A stretch of 64,000 bases of DNA from Geminocystis herdmanii PCC 6308. GTDB taxonomy: Bacteria; Cyanobacteriota; Cyanobacteriia; Cyanobacteriales; Cyanobacteriaceae. The translations under genes were made by a program, and so were the position numbers. The stretch is taken from the NCBI RefSeq assembly GCF_000332235.1, contig NZ_CM001775.1, forward strand, positions 2,510,230-2,574,229, given 5' to 3'. Positions 9,116-17,795 of this stretch are shown piece after piece. Numbering within the stretch: position 1 is the stretch's first letter; every line of letters starts with the position of its first letter. The notes below the pieces were generated by a model. That model was given only the letters and a program-made list of their open reading frames with translations, ran no database searches and was not told where the DNA came from.

Positions 9116-9662
9116 AAATTATCATTACAACCGATTAGAGTGGATTCTCTCATTTTATTACAATCAGAAAACCTCGTTTTACATCTGGAATTTCAAACAG
9201 ACACAGATGAAACAATGGCATTTCCCATGATTGACTATACCTCAGTTCGATGCAAGAATGTTTGATAAGGGCAGGTTTCAGGTTGCAGGTTTCAGGTGTA
9301 ATTTTCAGAAGATTATATAATTCGCTCAAAGAATTGAAGATAAAAAAATCAATTAGGATATATTTTTTGTCAATTCTTTAACCCTTTCCGATACCTGACA
9401 CCTTTACAGCACCAAAAATTTTATGTCAAACTCAGGTGATTATAGATTGAGGGTATATCGCCGTTATCCTCAAAAATAAATGAAACAAGTGGTAATTTAT
9501 CAAGAAATACTTCGAGAAGGAAAAATTAAAGGCAAACTTGAAGGTAAAATCGAAGGTAAATTAGAAGGTAAACTTGAAGCAAAATAGGAAATCGCTTTAA
9601 ATTTGCTCAGAAATCAAATCATATTAGCAATCGCACAAGTATTAAAAAATGAAAATAATTAA
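9116..9662 (+). pseudogene. Rpn-family (DUF4351-type) nuclease/transposase relic
   Basis: Reading one frame from about 9116 gives LSLQPIRVDSLILLQSEN and then LVLHLEFQTDTDETM, both strong matches to cyanobacterial Rpn recombination-promoting nucleases. The frame is interrupted at DY by the 199-bp element at 9239-9437 and resumes with DYRLRVYRRYPQK. After that come a TAA stop (9477), MKQVVIY, an abrupt jump to the family's C-terminal Lys/Glu/Gly repeat (QEILREGKIKGKLEGK), a TAG stop (9585) and EIALNLLRNQ. The gene is thus 5'-truncated, insertion-interrupted, internally deleted and stop-bearing. Its end overlaps the start of the gene at 9649. Confidence 0.8.
9239..9437. mobile_element. MITE copy 1 (199 bp), inside the Rpn relic
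   Basis: The ends are inverted copies: ACCTCAGTTCGATGCAAGAA at the left, and at the right the complement reads ACCTGAGTTTGACATAAAA. It is flanked by GACTAT and GATTAT, a 6-bp target duplication with one mismatch. The same termini and 6-bp duplications occur at 36923-37118 and 48726-48929. No open frame inside. A minisatellite-like run (CAGGTTTCAGGT repeated) lies near the left end. Confidence 0.8.
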
Positions 9663-10521
9663 ACATGATTCTCGTCAGTTAATTGTAGAAACGAAAATAG
9701 GATTTAATTTTTTTCTCTTAATTTGGGGGGTGTTTTTTGGGGGAATACCCTTATTCATCTTGACGGCATTTTTTGCAGGATTGGGAGTCATAAATATTGA
9801 CTGTGAAAAAGTGGAAATAAATAACATTAATTGTCAAGTTGAACGAACTAAATTTGCAGGGTTAAAAATAGAAAATTTACAGAGTTTTAACAATCTTATT
9901 AAGGTACAATTTGAACAAATTAAAGGAGTTGATAGTGATGGACAAAGAACGATCAATAATACAATAATTCTTGAGAATAAATACGGTGAACAATTATTAA
10001 TTGAAGATGCGATGTTTATTAATGGAGTCAAAGGTAAAGAAAAGAAAATGAGATTAATAACATCAAAACTACAGAATTTTTTAAATAGTCAAGATATTTA
10101 TTTAATAGTCAATTATGATAATCGTTGGCGTTGGGCAAATTTAGTTATTTTTTTATTTTTGAGTGTGTTTATTTTCATTGGATGTACTGTGTTAATTATG
10201 GATATTATTTCTATAGGATATGAAAAATTTATTTTTGATAAGTCAACTTCTAAGTTTAGTTTTGAGAAGGTTAATTTGTTAGAAAAAAAACATGAAAATT
10301 ATCGTCTTCAACATATTAATTCTATTATTATAGAAGTGGACAAAGATAGCGATGGAGATAAAGTTTATTCTTTAATTGTATCTATTAATAATAAAACAGA
10401 ATATAAGCTCGATCGAGCAGTGCCACTTTGTGATCGAAATTCTCAACTGGCGATGATTCAAGCTAATGCGGATGAAATTGCTAATTTTTTAAATGTTCAA
10501 GTGGTAACTAAAGTTAAATAA
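9649..10521 (+). CDS. Membrane protein of unknown function
   Basis: 290 residues. Two hydrophobic spans are visible, FNFFLLIWGVFFGGIPLFIL near residue 19 and WANLVIFLFLSVFIFIGCT near 162. Each is followed by a soluble beta-rich domain; the first contains FEQIKGVDSDGQRTINNTII and the second INSIIIEVDKDSDGDKVYS. The two halves look like a tandem duplication of a span-plus-beta-domain unit. The pattern occurs in uncharacterised cyanobacterial proteins, and I recognise no catalytic motif. The ATG at 9649 lies in the tail of the Rpn relic. Confidence 0.6.
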   Translation: MKIIKHDSRQLIVETKIGFNFFLLIWGVFFGGIPLFILTAFFAGLGVINIDCEKVEINNINCQVERTKFAGLKIENLQSFNNLIKVQFEQIKGVDSDGQRTINNTIILENKYGEQLLIEDAMFINGVKGKEKKMRLITSKLQNFLNSQDIYLIVNYDNRWRWANLVIFLFLSVFIFIGCTVLIMDIISIGYEKFIFDKSTSKFSFEKVNLLEKKHENYRLQHINSIIIEVDKDSDGDKVYSLIVSINNKTEYKLDRAVPLCDRNSQLAMIQANADEIANFLNVQVVTKVK

Positions 10522-10530
10522 AAAACCAGA

Positions 10531-11328
10531 TTATCTATTTTTATCACAGACTAAAAGAGTACCAGCAGAAACGCATAAAGGAATAATAATTAAATTCAAT
10601 AAGGGAATACTAATTAAGGTTAAACAAATTAAACCAAATCCTGCGGTAGTGGGAAATTTTCCCCAAACAAATTTAAGTTTTTGTCGAAAATGTAAACGTT
10701 TTCTTTCTAAGGTTGCGTCAAAAAAATCTAAACAAATAATTGTTGTAGTTAAAGCTATTCCTCCTCCTAAAGAAATAAAATTACCCATAGCTGGAATAAA
10801 GTTTAGTAAAAATAAGGGAATACTAACAACTATGATTAATAATAATTTTTTCAATTCAAATAATATCGCTCTAAATATATCTTGAATAATATTAAGTTCA
10901 ATAATTTCTAGTTTTCCTGTGTATAAAATCTCTAATTTTTCTGATAATTTACCATACCAAGGCGCACCTAATATTGAGCCAAATTGCACAATAATGAAGC
11001 CAATTATAGTTAATAAAATCAGAAATAAAATTATTTTGAATATTTGACTAATAAATAGTAAAATAGTTATTAAGATATTTGACCATTCAGGAAGTCGATC
11101 GATCGCATTGTCCACCCAAATAATCAGATTATTAGTGAGGGTATCGAATAAATTTAGACTAGGATTTAGTAATAAAATATAGGTAGTGATTCCCACACCA
11201 ATATTGATAATGATAGGGATAATAAGATATTGCCATAATTGCTTATGATTCGCTATAAATTTTATGGCTAATAAAGGGTAGCCAATACCAGTAAAAAAGG
11301 TAAATTTTTTGATAATTTGATTACTCAT
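10531..11328 (-). CDS. EI24 / CysZ-like membrane protein
   Basis: A 265-residue integral membrane protein. It starts with a short soluble FFTGIGYPLLAIKFI segment typical of the EI24 domain. Multiple hydrophobic helices follow: YLIIPIIINIGVGITTYILL, NILITILLFISQIFKIILFL, LLLIIVVSIPLFLLNF and LISIPLLNLIIIPLCVSAG. Family members include CysZ, a sulfate uptake protein, and uncharacterised homologues. No sulfate-assimilation genes are near, so the substrate is not assignable. The gene is convergent with the one at 9649, with 9 bp between the two stops. Confidence 0.7.
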   Translation of the reverse strand: MSNQIIKKFTFFTGIGYPLLAIKFIANHKQLWQYLIIPIIINIGVGITTYILLLNPSLNLFDTLTNNLIIWVDNAIDRLPEWSNILITILLFISQIFKIILFLILLTIIGFIIVQFGSILGAPWYGKLSEKLEILYTGKLEIIELNIIQDIFRAILFELKKLLLIIVVSIPLFLLNFIPAMGNFISLGGGIALTTTIICLDFFDATLERKRLHFRQKLKFVWGKFPTTAGFGLICLTLISIPLLNLIIIPLCVSAGTLLVCDKNR

Positions 11329-11478
11329 TAATGCTAAATTAAACTGAGAAATTAGGTCTTAGAATGTGAATTAATAACTAGCCGTGAAATGAATTATACA
11401 GCTAACAAAATAATATTAAATAAATTGAACTCCAATTATAATTAACAAGTTGATGATATTAACTACTTATTATTAATT

Positions 11479-11997
11479 CTAAGGGCATTCTAAATAATTA
11501 GCATTTACCCATCCTGTTCTGCCATTTACTCTTCGATTAGGACCCTCAATTACTTTAATATAGTACCAAGGAAAATCTCCTCTAATATACTGAACTAAGT
11601 TATTATTATTTAATCCTACGATCGACTCTCCTCCGGGGCTTTTTCGTACGGCTAATTGTCCTGCTCTAATATTAGTAACAAAACAGGATGAACTGTTAAC
11701 AGATTCGGAAGTACTTTGAAAACGAATTTGACTATGATGGATATAACCATTTCTACCGCAAACATCCGTTATATACCAACCATTAGTTGAGCCATAGGTA
11801 TTAATAGAAGTAACAGATTTAACGCTACAAAGAACTTGTCCATTAGGAGAAACTCGCACATTGGAAGGAGGAGCAAAAACTACCGCTCTGGCACTTTGAG
11901 CGATAACTTTCGGCGGTGAAAAGTTTTGAGAAATAGTTAAAGTAGCAAAAGTAATGCCAATTTTTAAGAAAGTCTTAACAGAAAAATAATTAGTCAT
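11479..11997 (-). CDS. Secreted SH3b-domain protein
   Basis: 172 residues. A hydrophobic N-terminus ends near VIAQSARA, a plausible signal peptide. Two bacterial SH3 repeats follow: residues about 38-90 (VFAPPSNVRVSPNGQVLCSV, then GWYITDVCGRNGYIHHSQI) and about 105-172 (NIRAGQLAVRKSPGGESIVG, ending GRTGWVNANYLECP). Four or so cysteines could form disulfides in the periplasm. Such domains usually bind cell-wall peptides. The gene stands alone on the minus strand next to another secreted protein. Confidence 0.75.
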   Translation of the reverse strand: MTNYFSVKTFLKIGITFATLTISQNFSPPKVIAQSARAVVFAPPSNVRVSPNGQVLCSVKSVTSINTYGSTNGWYITDVCGRNGYIHHSQIRFQSTSESVNSSSCFVTNIRAGQLAVRKSPGGESIVGLNNNNLVQYIRGDFPWYYIKVIEGPNRRVNGRTGWVNANYLECP

Positions 11998-12094
11998 ATT
12001 TTTTAAGATTAATTAATGATTATATATTTATTTTTTTTGCAAGAATTTTTAAGCTGAAATTGTTAATTTTTAGATTATTTTTGTCGAGAACATT

Positions 12095-12601
12095 TTAACG
12101 AGAAATTGGTTTAAAATTCTTGGTAAAGTTTATCCATTTTTGTTCTTTTCCACCGGTTAAATTAAGAGTCGGTACAGATACCATTCTAGTAATAGGAGGA
12201 CCTGATTCTTCTTGCCCGTAGATAATGGGAGTATTTTTAGAAGCACCTAAACCATAGGCGGTCACAATATCATAAACTAATTTACAAGAAAGAAAAAAAG
12301 TACCCATGTTAATATTGCCATTACCAGCAAAATAAGTCCACTCTCGATTTCCCCCATCTCCAAATTTTTCACATTCTGTATAAGTAACCTCGAACATTTT
12401 AGCAATATGTACGTCATAAAGACGCAGTTTTCCTCCAAAGGCTGATTTGGTGGTTTGAGTATCAGGTACGGTTAAATCATAATAACCCTCTGAAGTAGAA
12501 ATAGTCATGGGGAGAGACTTTCGGACTGTTTGTGCCTCTACCGCTATAGAGGTAAAAATTAAGATTAATGATGTTAGTAGCGAAGAAAATTTAAGGTTCA
12601 T
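12095..12601 (-). CDS. Secreted hypothetical protein
   Basis: 168 residues with an N-terminal signal peptide (LLTSLILIFTSIAVEAQ, cut likely after AEAQ or nearby). The mature part is probably beta-rich, with two cysteines (TECEKFG and LSCKLVYD), and contains EWTYFAGNGNINMG. I recognise no family. Same strand as the SH3b gene at 11479, separated by 97 bp, so the two might be expressed together. Confidence 0.55.
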   Translation of the reverse strand: MNLKFSSLLTSLILIFTSIAVEAQTVRKSLPMTISTSEGYYDLTVPDTQTTKSAFGGKLRLYDVHIAKMFEVTYTECEKFGDGGNREWTYFAGNGNINMGTFFLSCKLVYDIVTAYGLGASKNTPIIYGQEESGPPITRMVSVPTLNLTGGKEQKWINFTKNFKPISR

Positions 12602-12709
12602 TATCGGTTGTATTTCTCAATGATTGTGTTCTATAAAATAATCTTAATATATCTTTATCTAATCTGAATGATAAAATTTATTCATCAGGAAATTAAATTA
12701 TATGCCCTG

Positions 12710-13939
12710 CTAATTCTCCATTATTGCTTTAATTGCTTCAGAAAGTGCGATCGAAATATGTGTCCAATGAGTACCCCCTTGACAAAATACAATATAAGGT
12801 TCTCGTAAAGGACCATCAGCAGAAAATTCGGAAGTACTACCATCAATAAAAGTACCTCCTGCCATAACTAAATTACTTTCGTAACCTGCCATGGGTGCAG
12901 GAACGGGATCAAGATATGAACCTACAGGCGAGTTACGTTGAATCGATCGACAGAAAGCCACCAATTTATCAGGATTTCCCAATTTTACCCCTTGAATAAT
13001 ATCCCGACGAGGTACAAAAGGTAAAGGATTGACTTCGTAACCCAACTCAGAAAAGACTAAAGCGATGAGATGACTGCTTTTCATGGCTTCGGCTACCATC
13101 TGAGGTGCTAAAAATAGCCCTTGAAACAGGAGGCGATTTTGATCAAATGTCGCGCCGCCACTGCTACCAATACCGGGGGAGGTGAGACGACAACAGGCTT
13201 TTTCCACTAAGTCTTCTTTTCCTGCTACATAACCTCCTGCTGTAACAATTGTACCCCCCGGATTTTTAATTAATGAACCCGCCATCAAATCCACCCCAAC
13301 CGCCGTTGGCTCAAGGTTTTCGATAAATTCTCCATAGCAGTTATCCACAAAACACACGGTATCAGGATTTTGTTGTTTAACTATCTTGACAATTTTCTCA
13401 ATTTGTGCTATGCTAAGGCTCGATCGCCATGAGTAACCGCACGATCGTTGAATTAAGACTAATTTTGTTTTAGGTTTAATAGCTGTATTTAAGACTTCCC
13501 AGTCAATATTTCCCTCTGGGGTTAAGTCTAACTCTCGGTAACTGATACCAAAATCTCGTAGTGAACCTTGTCCTTCTCCTCGTAATCCGATTACTTCTTC
13601 TAAGGTGTCGTAGGGATGTCCAGCTATGGCTAACATTTCATCGTTAGGTCGTAATATTCCATATAGACAGGATGCGATCGCATGAGTACCTGAGACAAAT
13701 TGAACTCTCACGGCAGCACTTTCAGCATGGAAAATTTGAGCAAAAATCTTGTCTAAAACTTCTCTGCCTAAGTCATCATGACCATAACCGCTTACACTGG
13801 AAAAATGATGAACTCCCACTCTATTATCTCGAAAAGCGATGAGTATTTTTTGTAAATGTTGTTTGACTTGTCGATCGATCTGTGCAAAAGTTGGTAATAA
13901 TTTTTTTTCGGCTTCTTCTATTAATAAATCAACGTTCAT
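12710..13939 (-). CDS. Methionine gamma-lyase-like PLP enzyme ('aluminium resistance' family)
   Basis: A 409-residue fold-type I PLP enzyme of the Met_gamma_lyase family (Pfam PF06838), once called aluminium resistance protein. Visible signatures are VSGYGHDDLGREVLD near residue 48, FVSGTHAIASCLYG (about 80-93), a DNCYGEF block (about 199-205) where the cofactor-binding Asp should sit, and GSLIKNPGGTIVTAGGY (about 222-238) with the Schiff-base lysine. The C-terminal half ends in FCQGGTHWTHISIALSEAI. Length is normal for the family. The physiological substrate is poorly defined; C-S lyase activity is inferred. Monocistronic in appearance. Confidence 0.85.
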   Translation of the reverse strand: MNVDLLIEEAEKKLLPTFAQIDRQVKQHLQKILIAFRDNRVGVHHFSSVSGYGHDDLGREVLDKIFAQIFHAESAAVRVQFVSGTHAIASCLYGILRPNDEMLAIAGHPYDTLEEVIGLRGEGQGSLRDFGISYRELDLTPEGNIDWEVLNTAIKPKTKLVLIQRSCGYSWRSSLSIAQIEKIVKIVKQQNPDTVCFVDNCYGEFIENLEPTAVGVDLMAGSLIKNPGGTIVTAGGYVAGKEDLVEKACCRLTSPGIGSSGGATFDQNRLLFQGLFLAPQMVAEAMKSSHLIALVFSELGYEVNPLPFVPRRDIIQGVKLGNPDKLVAFCRSIQRNSPVGSYLDPVPAPMAGYESNLVMAGGTFIDGSTSEFSADGPLREPYIVFCQGGTHWTHISIALSEAIKAIMEN

Positions 13940-14105
13940 ATTTTTTAATTAAAGGTTCATGAAAAAGTATTAAAAAACTTTAATGAAAACATAGACAAAT
14001 AATGTCAAATATCAGCATAAAATCAGAGAAAAAGCAGAACTATTCTCGATTTTATAGTAACACAGAATTGTGATTACTTCCTTTGACTATATTTTTTTTT
14101 GAACT

Positions 14106-14248
14106 ATTAGACTGGGAGATTAATCATTTAATGGTTGCTCATATTGATTATATGTTTGTGATGAATATGGGTTGAAAATTGATCGTACTCTAAATGCTTT
14201 AACAAAAAATACACTTAATAATATTTTATTTTTTGCAAGAAGTCTAAT
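14106..14248. repeat. MITE-like segment in the 13940-14300 gap
   Basis: The 361-bp gap before cdsA holds no gene. Within it a 143-bp segment begins ATTAGACT and ends AGTCTAAT, an 8-bp inverted match. Its right side, TTTGCAAGAAGTCTAATG, recurs at 57993-58012 as CTGCAAGAAGTCTAATG. No target duplication is obvious. It may be an IS terminus relic. Confidence 0.4.
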
Positions 14249-14300
14249 GATTTTAGGTTAAAATAGAAGATTAGTTACAAATATTTGTCTATTTTTAAAT

Positions 14301-15194
14301 ATGCCTTATGCACGAACCATTAGCACGATCGTGGCGATCGCCCTAGCTTTAGTTATGATTATACTGGGGGGATTCTATTTTACTATCTGCTTTGGTATCC
14401 TCGTCTATCTTGCCCAAATTGAGTATTTTCGTCTTGTTAAAGCTAAAGGCATTGAACCTGCGGTAAAAACTACGATGGTAGTATCACAATTTTTATTAAT
14501 TACTGCGACATTTGTGCCTAGTTTAACCGATGCAACTTTTGCCTTAGCAGGGGCGTTAATTTGTTTTTACCTCTTATTTTTACCAAAATTAGCGACTATT
14601 GCCGATATTTCTAGCTCGATTTTAGGATTATTTTATGCTGGATATTTGCCTAGTTATTGGATACGATTAAGAGTAAGTTTAGGGCAAGATCAAGCATACG
14701 CGCATAATATTCCAAATATTCACAACTTGCCGTTAGATGGTTATTTCCCTACTAATATTTTTGATGTCCATAGTTTTCCTGACGCATTAACTATTACATT
14801 CTTAGCAATGGCTTGTATTTGGGCGGCGGATATTGGTGCTTATTTGATAGGTAAAAATTTTGGTAAGACAAAACTATCTAATATTAGCCCGAAAAAAACT
14901 GTTGAAGGCTCATTCTTTGGTATCGCAGGAAGTATGCTAGTAGGCTTGGGTGGAGCGTGGTTTTTAGATTGGGCATATTGGCAAGTGACGGGGTTATTGT
15001 TAGGTTTACTCATCGGTATTGTGAGTTTATTTGGTGATTTACTCGAATCTATGATGAAACGAGATGCAGGAGTTAAGGATTCTGGAGAATTGATTCCGGG
15101 CCATGGGGGCATACTCGATCGAACAGACAGTTATATATTTACTGCCCCTTTGGTATATTATTTCGTAACTCTTTTATTGCCTGTGTTTAATTAA
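14301..15194 (+). CDS. cdsA: Phosphatidate cytidylyltransferase
   Basis: A 297-residue integral membrane enzyme that makes CDP-diacylglycerol from phosphatidic acid and CTP at the root of phosphatidylglycerol synthesis. Seven to eight hydrophobic segments are visible. The CdsA signature stands near the C-terminus: [20 protein letters not shown] followed by [11 protein letters not shown]. The upstream [20 protein letters not shown] and VEGSFFGI blocks are also typical. The loop with [19 protein letters not shown] between helices is a little longer than in short CdsA proteins. A hicA fragment follows 25 bp downstream on the same strand. Confidence 0.93.
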   Translation: MPYARTISTIVAIALALVMIILGGFYFTICFGILVYLAQIEYFRLVKAKGIEPAVKTTMVVSQFLLITATFVPSLTDATFALAGALICFYLLFLPKLATIADISSSILGLFYAGYLPSYWIRLRVSLGQDQAYAHNIPNIHNLPLDGYFPTNIFDVHSFPDALTITFLAMACIWAADIGAYLIGKNFGKTKLSNISPKKTVEGSFFGIAGSMLVGLGGAWFLDWAYWQVTGLLLGLLIGIVSLFGDLLESMMKRDAGVKDSGELIPGHGGILDRTDSYIFTAPLVYYFVTLLLPVFN

Positions 15195-15219
15195 GGGGGG
15201 TGAGGAGAAATTATCAATT

Positions 15220-15713
15220 ATGGATAGTCGAGATATTATCAAAAAACTAAAAGATGATGGATGGTATCAAGTTGGCACAACAGGAAGTCATCATCATTTT
15301 AAACATCCCTATAAAAAAGGTAAAGTGACTCTACCTGTTATATAAAACTTACTCATAGTTACCTATGACGTTTACTTCTTGCTTCTACCAGTCAAGTCGG
15401 CTTGATACTGTCCACAAGCGTTGATTCGGGTGTAACCCACCCTACTTTTATTATTCTAATTAATTGATTAATCTTGAATAATAACTAATTTTTTATTTAA
15501 TTTAATCTTTAAATTAAATAGTTTTAACAGTCTTGGTTATCGACTTCATTAAAAGCTAACATATTTAAAAAAAATGTCAACCTTTATCCCGTGAGTAGGT
15601 ATAAACAACTATAATAAACTATTAGTTAACAGTTAAAAGCTCACCCTAAAAAAGATATTCCCATTAAAACTTTAGCTAGTATTGAAAAACAAGCGGGTGT
15701 TAACTTACGATAA
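15220..15713 (+). pseudogene. hicA: hicA toxin gene split by an insertion
   Basis: Bases 15220-15345 encode the HicA N-terminal part (MDSRDIIKKLKDDGWYQV, then TTGSHHHFKHP with the catalytic-type His and KGKVTLPV). The frame then runs into a stop. The missing C-terminus, HPKKDIPIKTLASIEKQAG followed by VNLR and a stop, lies in one frame at 15642-15713. The two parts abut cleanly when the roughly 300 bp between them are removed, giving a standard HicA of about 65 residues. hicB follows at 15730. The toxin should be inactive because its C-terminal strand and helix are detached. Confidence 0.82.
15340..15641. mobile_element. Insertion of about 300 bp inside hicA
   Basis: It is bounded by CTGTTATATAAAACTTACTC on the left and ATTAGTTAACAG on the right. 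The edges are imperfect inverted repeats (CTGTTA against TAACAG). No frame inside encodes a protein I recognise. The stretch at about 15378-15445 (GTCAAGTCGGCTTGATACTG and the following GGGTGTAACCCACCCTAC) has small hairpins and resembles termini of cyanobacterial IS200/IS605-type elements, which is inference. Exact borders are uncertain by a few bases. Confidence 0.55.
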
Positions 15714-15729
15714 AGAAAGGAGAAACTCA

Positions 15730-16026
15730 ATGATTACTTATTTAGTTACTGTACATAAAGATAATCATAGCGATTATGGAGTGCAATTTTATGACTTTCC
15801 CGGTTGTATTAGTGCAGGGGAAACTATCGAAGAAGCAAAAACTATGGCTACGGAAGCGTTAAAAAGTCATATTGCGCTTATGTTAGCAGACGGAGATGAA
15901 ATTCCTCACCCTAGCACTCTCGAAACCATTTTAATCGATCGAGATCATCAAGATGCAGTGGCTTTTATGCCCATAGAAATATCAGGCACTATTTTTAGTC
16001 ATCAAGAATTATGTGTGAAAGTTTAA
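15730..16026 (+). CDS. hicB: HicB-family antitoxin
   Basis: A 98-residue protein started at the ATG at 15730, preceded by AAAGGAGAAACTC as ribosome binding site. An upstream extension is possible in frame but overlaps the hicA tail. The N-terminal half is the partially degraded RNase H fold of HicB (MITYLVTVHKD, YDFPGCISAGETIEEAK, LADGDEIPHPS). The C-terminal part has no clear helix-turn-helix or RHH, as in short HicB proteins. Normally it would neutralise HicA, whose gene here is broken, so hicB appears orphaned, perhaps kept for regulation or cross-protection. Confidence 0.8.
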   Translation: MITYLVTVHKDNHSDYGVQFYDFPGCISAGETIEEAKTMATEALKSHIALMLADGDEIPHPSTLETILIDRDHQDAVAFMPIEISGTIFSHQELCVKV

Positions 16027-16087
16027 AACTTATATCAGTTCAAGAAGTAATAAGTCAATGAAGGTATTAGGTTAAATTTAGACAATA

Positions 16088-16504
16088 TTATTCAGGCATA
16101 ATCACAGGAATAACTTGATTTTTATATTGGCGATAAATTCTAAAATCACTGTCTAAAGTAAAAACACTACTTCCTCGAATTAATTCACTCATTCTTACTA
16201 AACAAGCATCAGCTAAAGACATAGGGATAGATTTATACTGTTTTATTAATTGATTAATTGCTGTGACTTCTTCACTTAAATTAAAAGATATTTGTAACTT
16301 ATTACTACTTATTAAATTAAGCACAGCATCTTCTCCACCATGAATATCTTGAAGCAAAAAGCAAGATTCTGTTATTACAGATTCACAGGTGAAAAATGGT
16401 AATGATAAACTTTTAAGATTATTTTTTACCCATTCATGAGTTTGTTCATTACGATTAACTAAAGCAACAATTATTCCCGTATCAATTATAATATTGCGTT
16501 TCAT
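16088..16504 (-). CDS. PIN-domain toxin, VapC-like
   Basis: 138 residues of a PIN-fold ribonuclease. The acidic residues expected for Mg-dependent cleavage are visible: IIDTGIIVAL (Asp 7), a Glu in SVITESCF (about 44), Asp in SLADACLVRM (about 98) and Asp in FTLDSDFRIY (about 116-118). Its start codon overlaps the stop of the upstream gene (TAATG), so the two are translationally coupled like a toxin-antitoxin pair. RNA target unknown. Confidence 0.78.
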   Translation of the reverse strand: MKRNIIIDTGIIVALVNRNEQTHEWVKNNLKSLSLPFFTCESVITESCFLLQDIHGGEDAVLNLISSNKLQISFNLSEEVTAINQLIKQYKSIPMSLADACLVRMSELIRGSSVFTLDSDFRIYRQYKNQVIPVIMPE

Positions 16505-16746
16505 TATTTACCAAATCCTTCAAGATATTTTTTATTTGTTGCTAAATCACCATTACCACCATCAACACAACCAATAAATTCTTGTAATTGATCATACGCC
16601 GAAAATTCGTGATTTTCTGTTGACTGAGGTTTAGATTTTTTACTATCCATAAATTCAACAAATTCTATAATAGTTTGTTGCTGTTCAATGGTGAGATTTC
16701 TAAATTTATCTAACAAGATATTTTCTTGAATTATAGCTTGAGTCAT
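16504..16746 (-). CDS. Probable antitoxin of the PIN-domain toxin
   Basis: 80 residues, directly upstream of and overlapping the PIN gene by one base. The N-terminal half has LLDKFRNLTIEQQQTIIEFV, a pattern common in DUF2281/VapB-like antitoxins. The C-terminal half (SAYDQLQEFIGCVDGGNGDL) resembles the toxin-binding tail of small antitoxins that accompany PIN proteins. The role is inferred from position. Confidence 0.65.
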   Translation of the reverse strand: MTQAIIQENILLDKFRNLTIEQQQTIIEFVEFMDSKKSKPQSTENHEFSAYDQLQEFIGCVDGGNGDLATNKKYLEGFGK

Positions 16747-16888
16747 AATTTTACAGTAAAATTAAACTAATATTATTAACATTATATTAAGTTTTTAGAA
16801 CTTTGATCAACTAATGTATGAACTTCCTAAACTTTTATTAATCATTAGACTTCTGGGAAAAATTCAATTTTGAACTGTTCAAACTATT

Positions 16889-16916
16889 GTAGAGACGTAA
16901 AATTTTACGTCTCTAC
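16889..16916. repeat. 28-bp perfect palindrome
   Basis: GTAGAGACGTAAAA joined to its exact reverse complement TTTTACGTCTCTAC. It sits in the 225-bp gap between the PD-(D/E)XK nuclease gene and the antitoxin gene. The GTAGAGACGT arms are a common dispersed motif in cyanobacteria. As RNA it would form a strong hairpin and could terminate the nuclease transcript. Confidence 0.85.
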
Positions 16917-16971
16917 CGAAAATATCGTTGATGTCTATTACTTATTTAAGGATTGCTGATAGTGCCTTCTC

Positions 16972-17727
16972 TCAAATTTCATCAAGGGATGTCGGGATAT
17001 TTTTATCCGTATTTAACTTAGCAAATTCCTCACTAAAAAGATGTCGATTTTCGCAAGTATCACATTGATTATGATGAGGAAAATCTACATTATTTTCTAT
17101 ATATTCATCAGTAAAATTTTTCAGTTTATTTAACAAATAATTTAATTCTTGTTTAGTTCGATCGTGCTTAGGTTTATTATATTTAATCGTAAAACTTTGA
17201 GGCTCATGGGGTAACTTAACAAACCAATAAGTAAATTCAATTTGATGAGGTTTATAATTAAGTTTTTCTGCTAAGATATAAAGATATAATTTAGTTTGCC
17301 AATCATTAATTAATTTCTGATCTTCAGGTTTTTCATAAGTTTTCCAATCAAAAATTATCGCTTTTTTAGGATATAAAACAATTAAATCATAAACGGCTGT
17401 AAAAATAAATTGCTCGATCGAATAATTAAGTTTATATTCCGCTTGTTTCGTAATAATATCAGAGGAAGTCCATATATCTTGAGTAGCAGAAATTAAAGCC
17501 TTTAAAGATTGATTAAACTCTTCATTATCCGTGAGAATTTTATCTAAAGATAATCCGGCATTATATTGTTGCATTTTCAAATGAAATAAATTTCCCCATT
17601 GCTTCCCTTCTTCAGATTTTAAATTCGGTAAAGATTTTAACTGTTGTAAATAACGTTTTTGAAATAAAGGAGGGCAAGTTTCTAAAGTCTTTAAATGAGT
17701 TTGAGATAAATGCCAATATGATGTCAT
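16972..17727 (-). CDS. PD-(D/E)XK nuclease-family protein (RecB/Cas4-like)
   Basis: 251 residues. The N-terminus (SYWHLSQTHLKTLETCPPLF) is the start of RecB-type nuclease domains. The core shows GNLFHLKMQQY, then KKAIIFDWKTYEKPE (about 122-136) with the D-x-K motif, and QTKLYLYILAEKL as motif IV. The C-terminal CDTCENRHLF, with a Cys also in LETCPP, resembles an incomplete iron-sulfur cluster site. It is not beside cas genes or recombination genes, so the role (repair, defence) is open. It is divergent from the response regulator at 17796 across a 68-bp gap. Confidence 0.75.
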   Translation of the reverse strand: MTSYWHLSQTHLKTLETCPPLFQKRYLQQLKSLPNLKSEEGKQWGNLFHLKMQQYNAGLSLDKILTDNEEFNQSLKALISATQDIWTSSDIITKQAEYKLNYSIEQFIFTAVYDLIVLYPKKAIIFDWKTYEKPEDQKLINDWQTKLYLYILAEKLNYKPHQIEFTYWFVKLPHEPQSFTIKYNKPKHDRTKQELNYLLNKLKNFTDEYIENNVDFPHHNQCDTCENRHLFSEEFAKLNTDKNIPTSLDEI

Positions 17728-17795
17728 AATGTTTATAGTTTTATTAAAAATTAATCTTTTGAGATTTTTTCGTTAAATTTATTGTAATAATTCCT

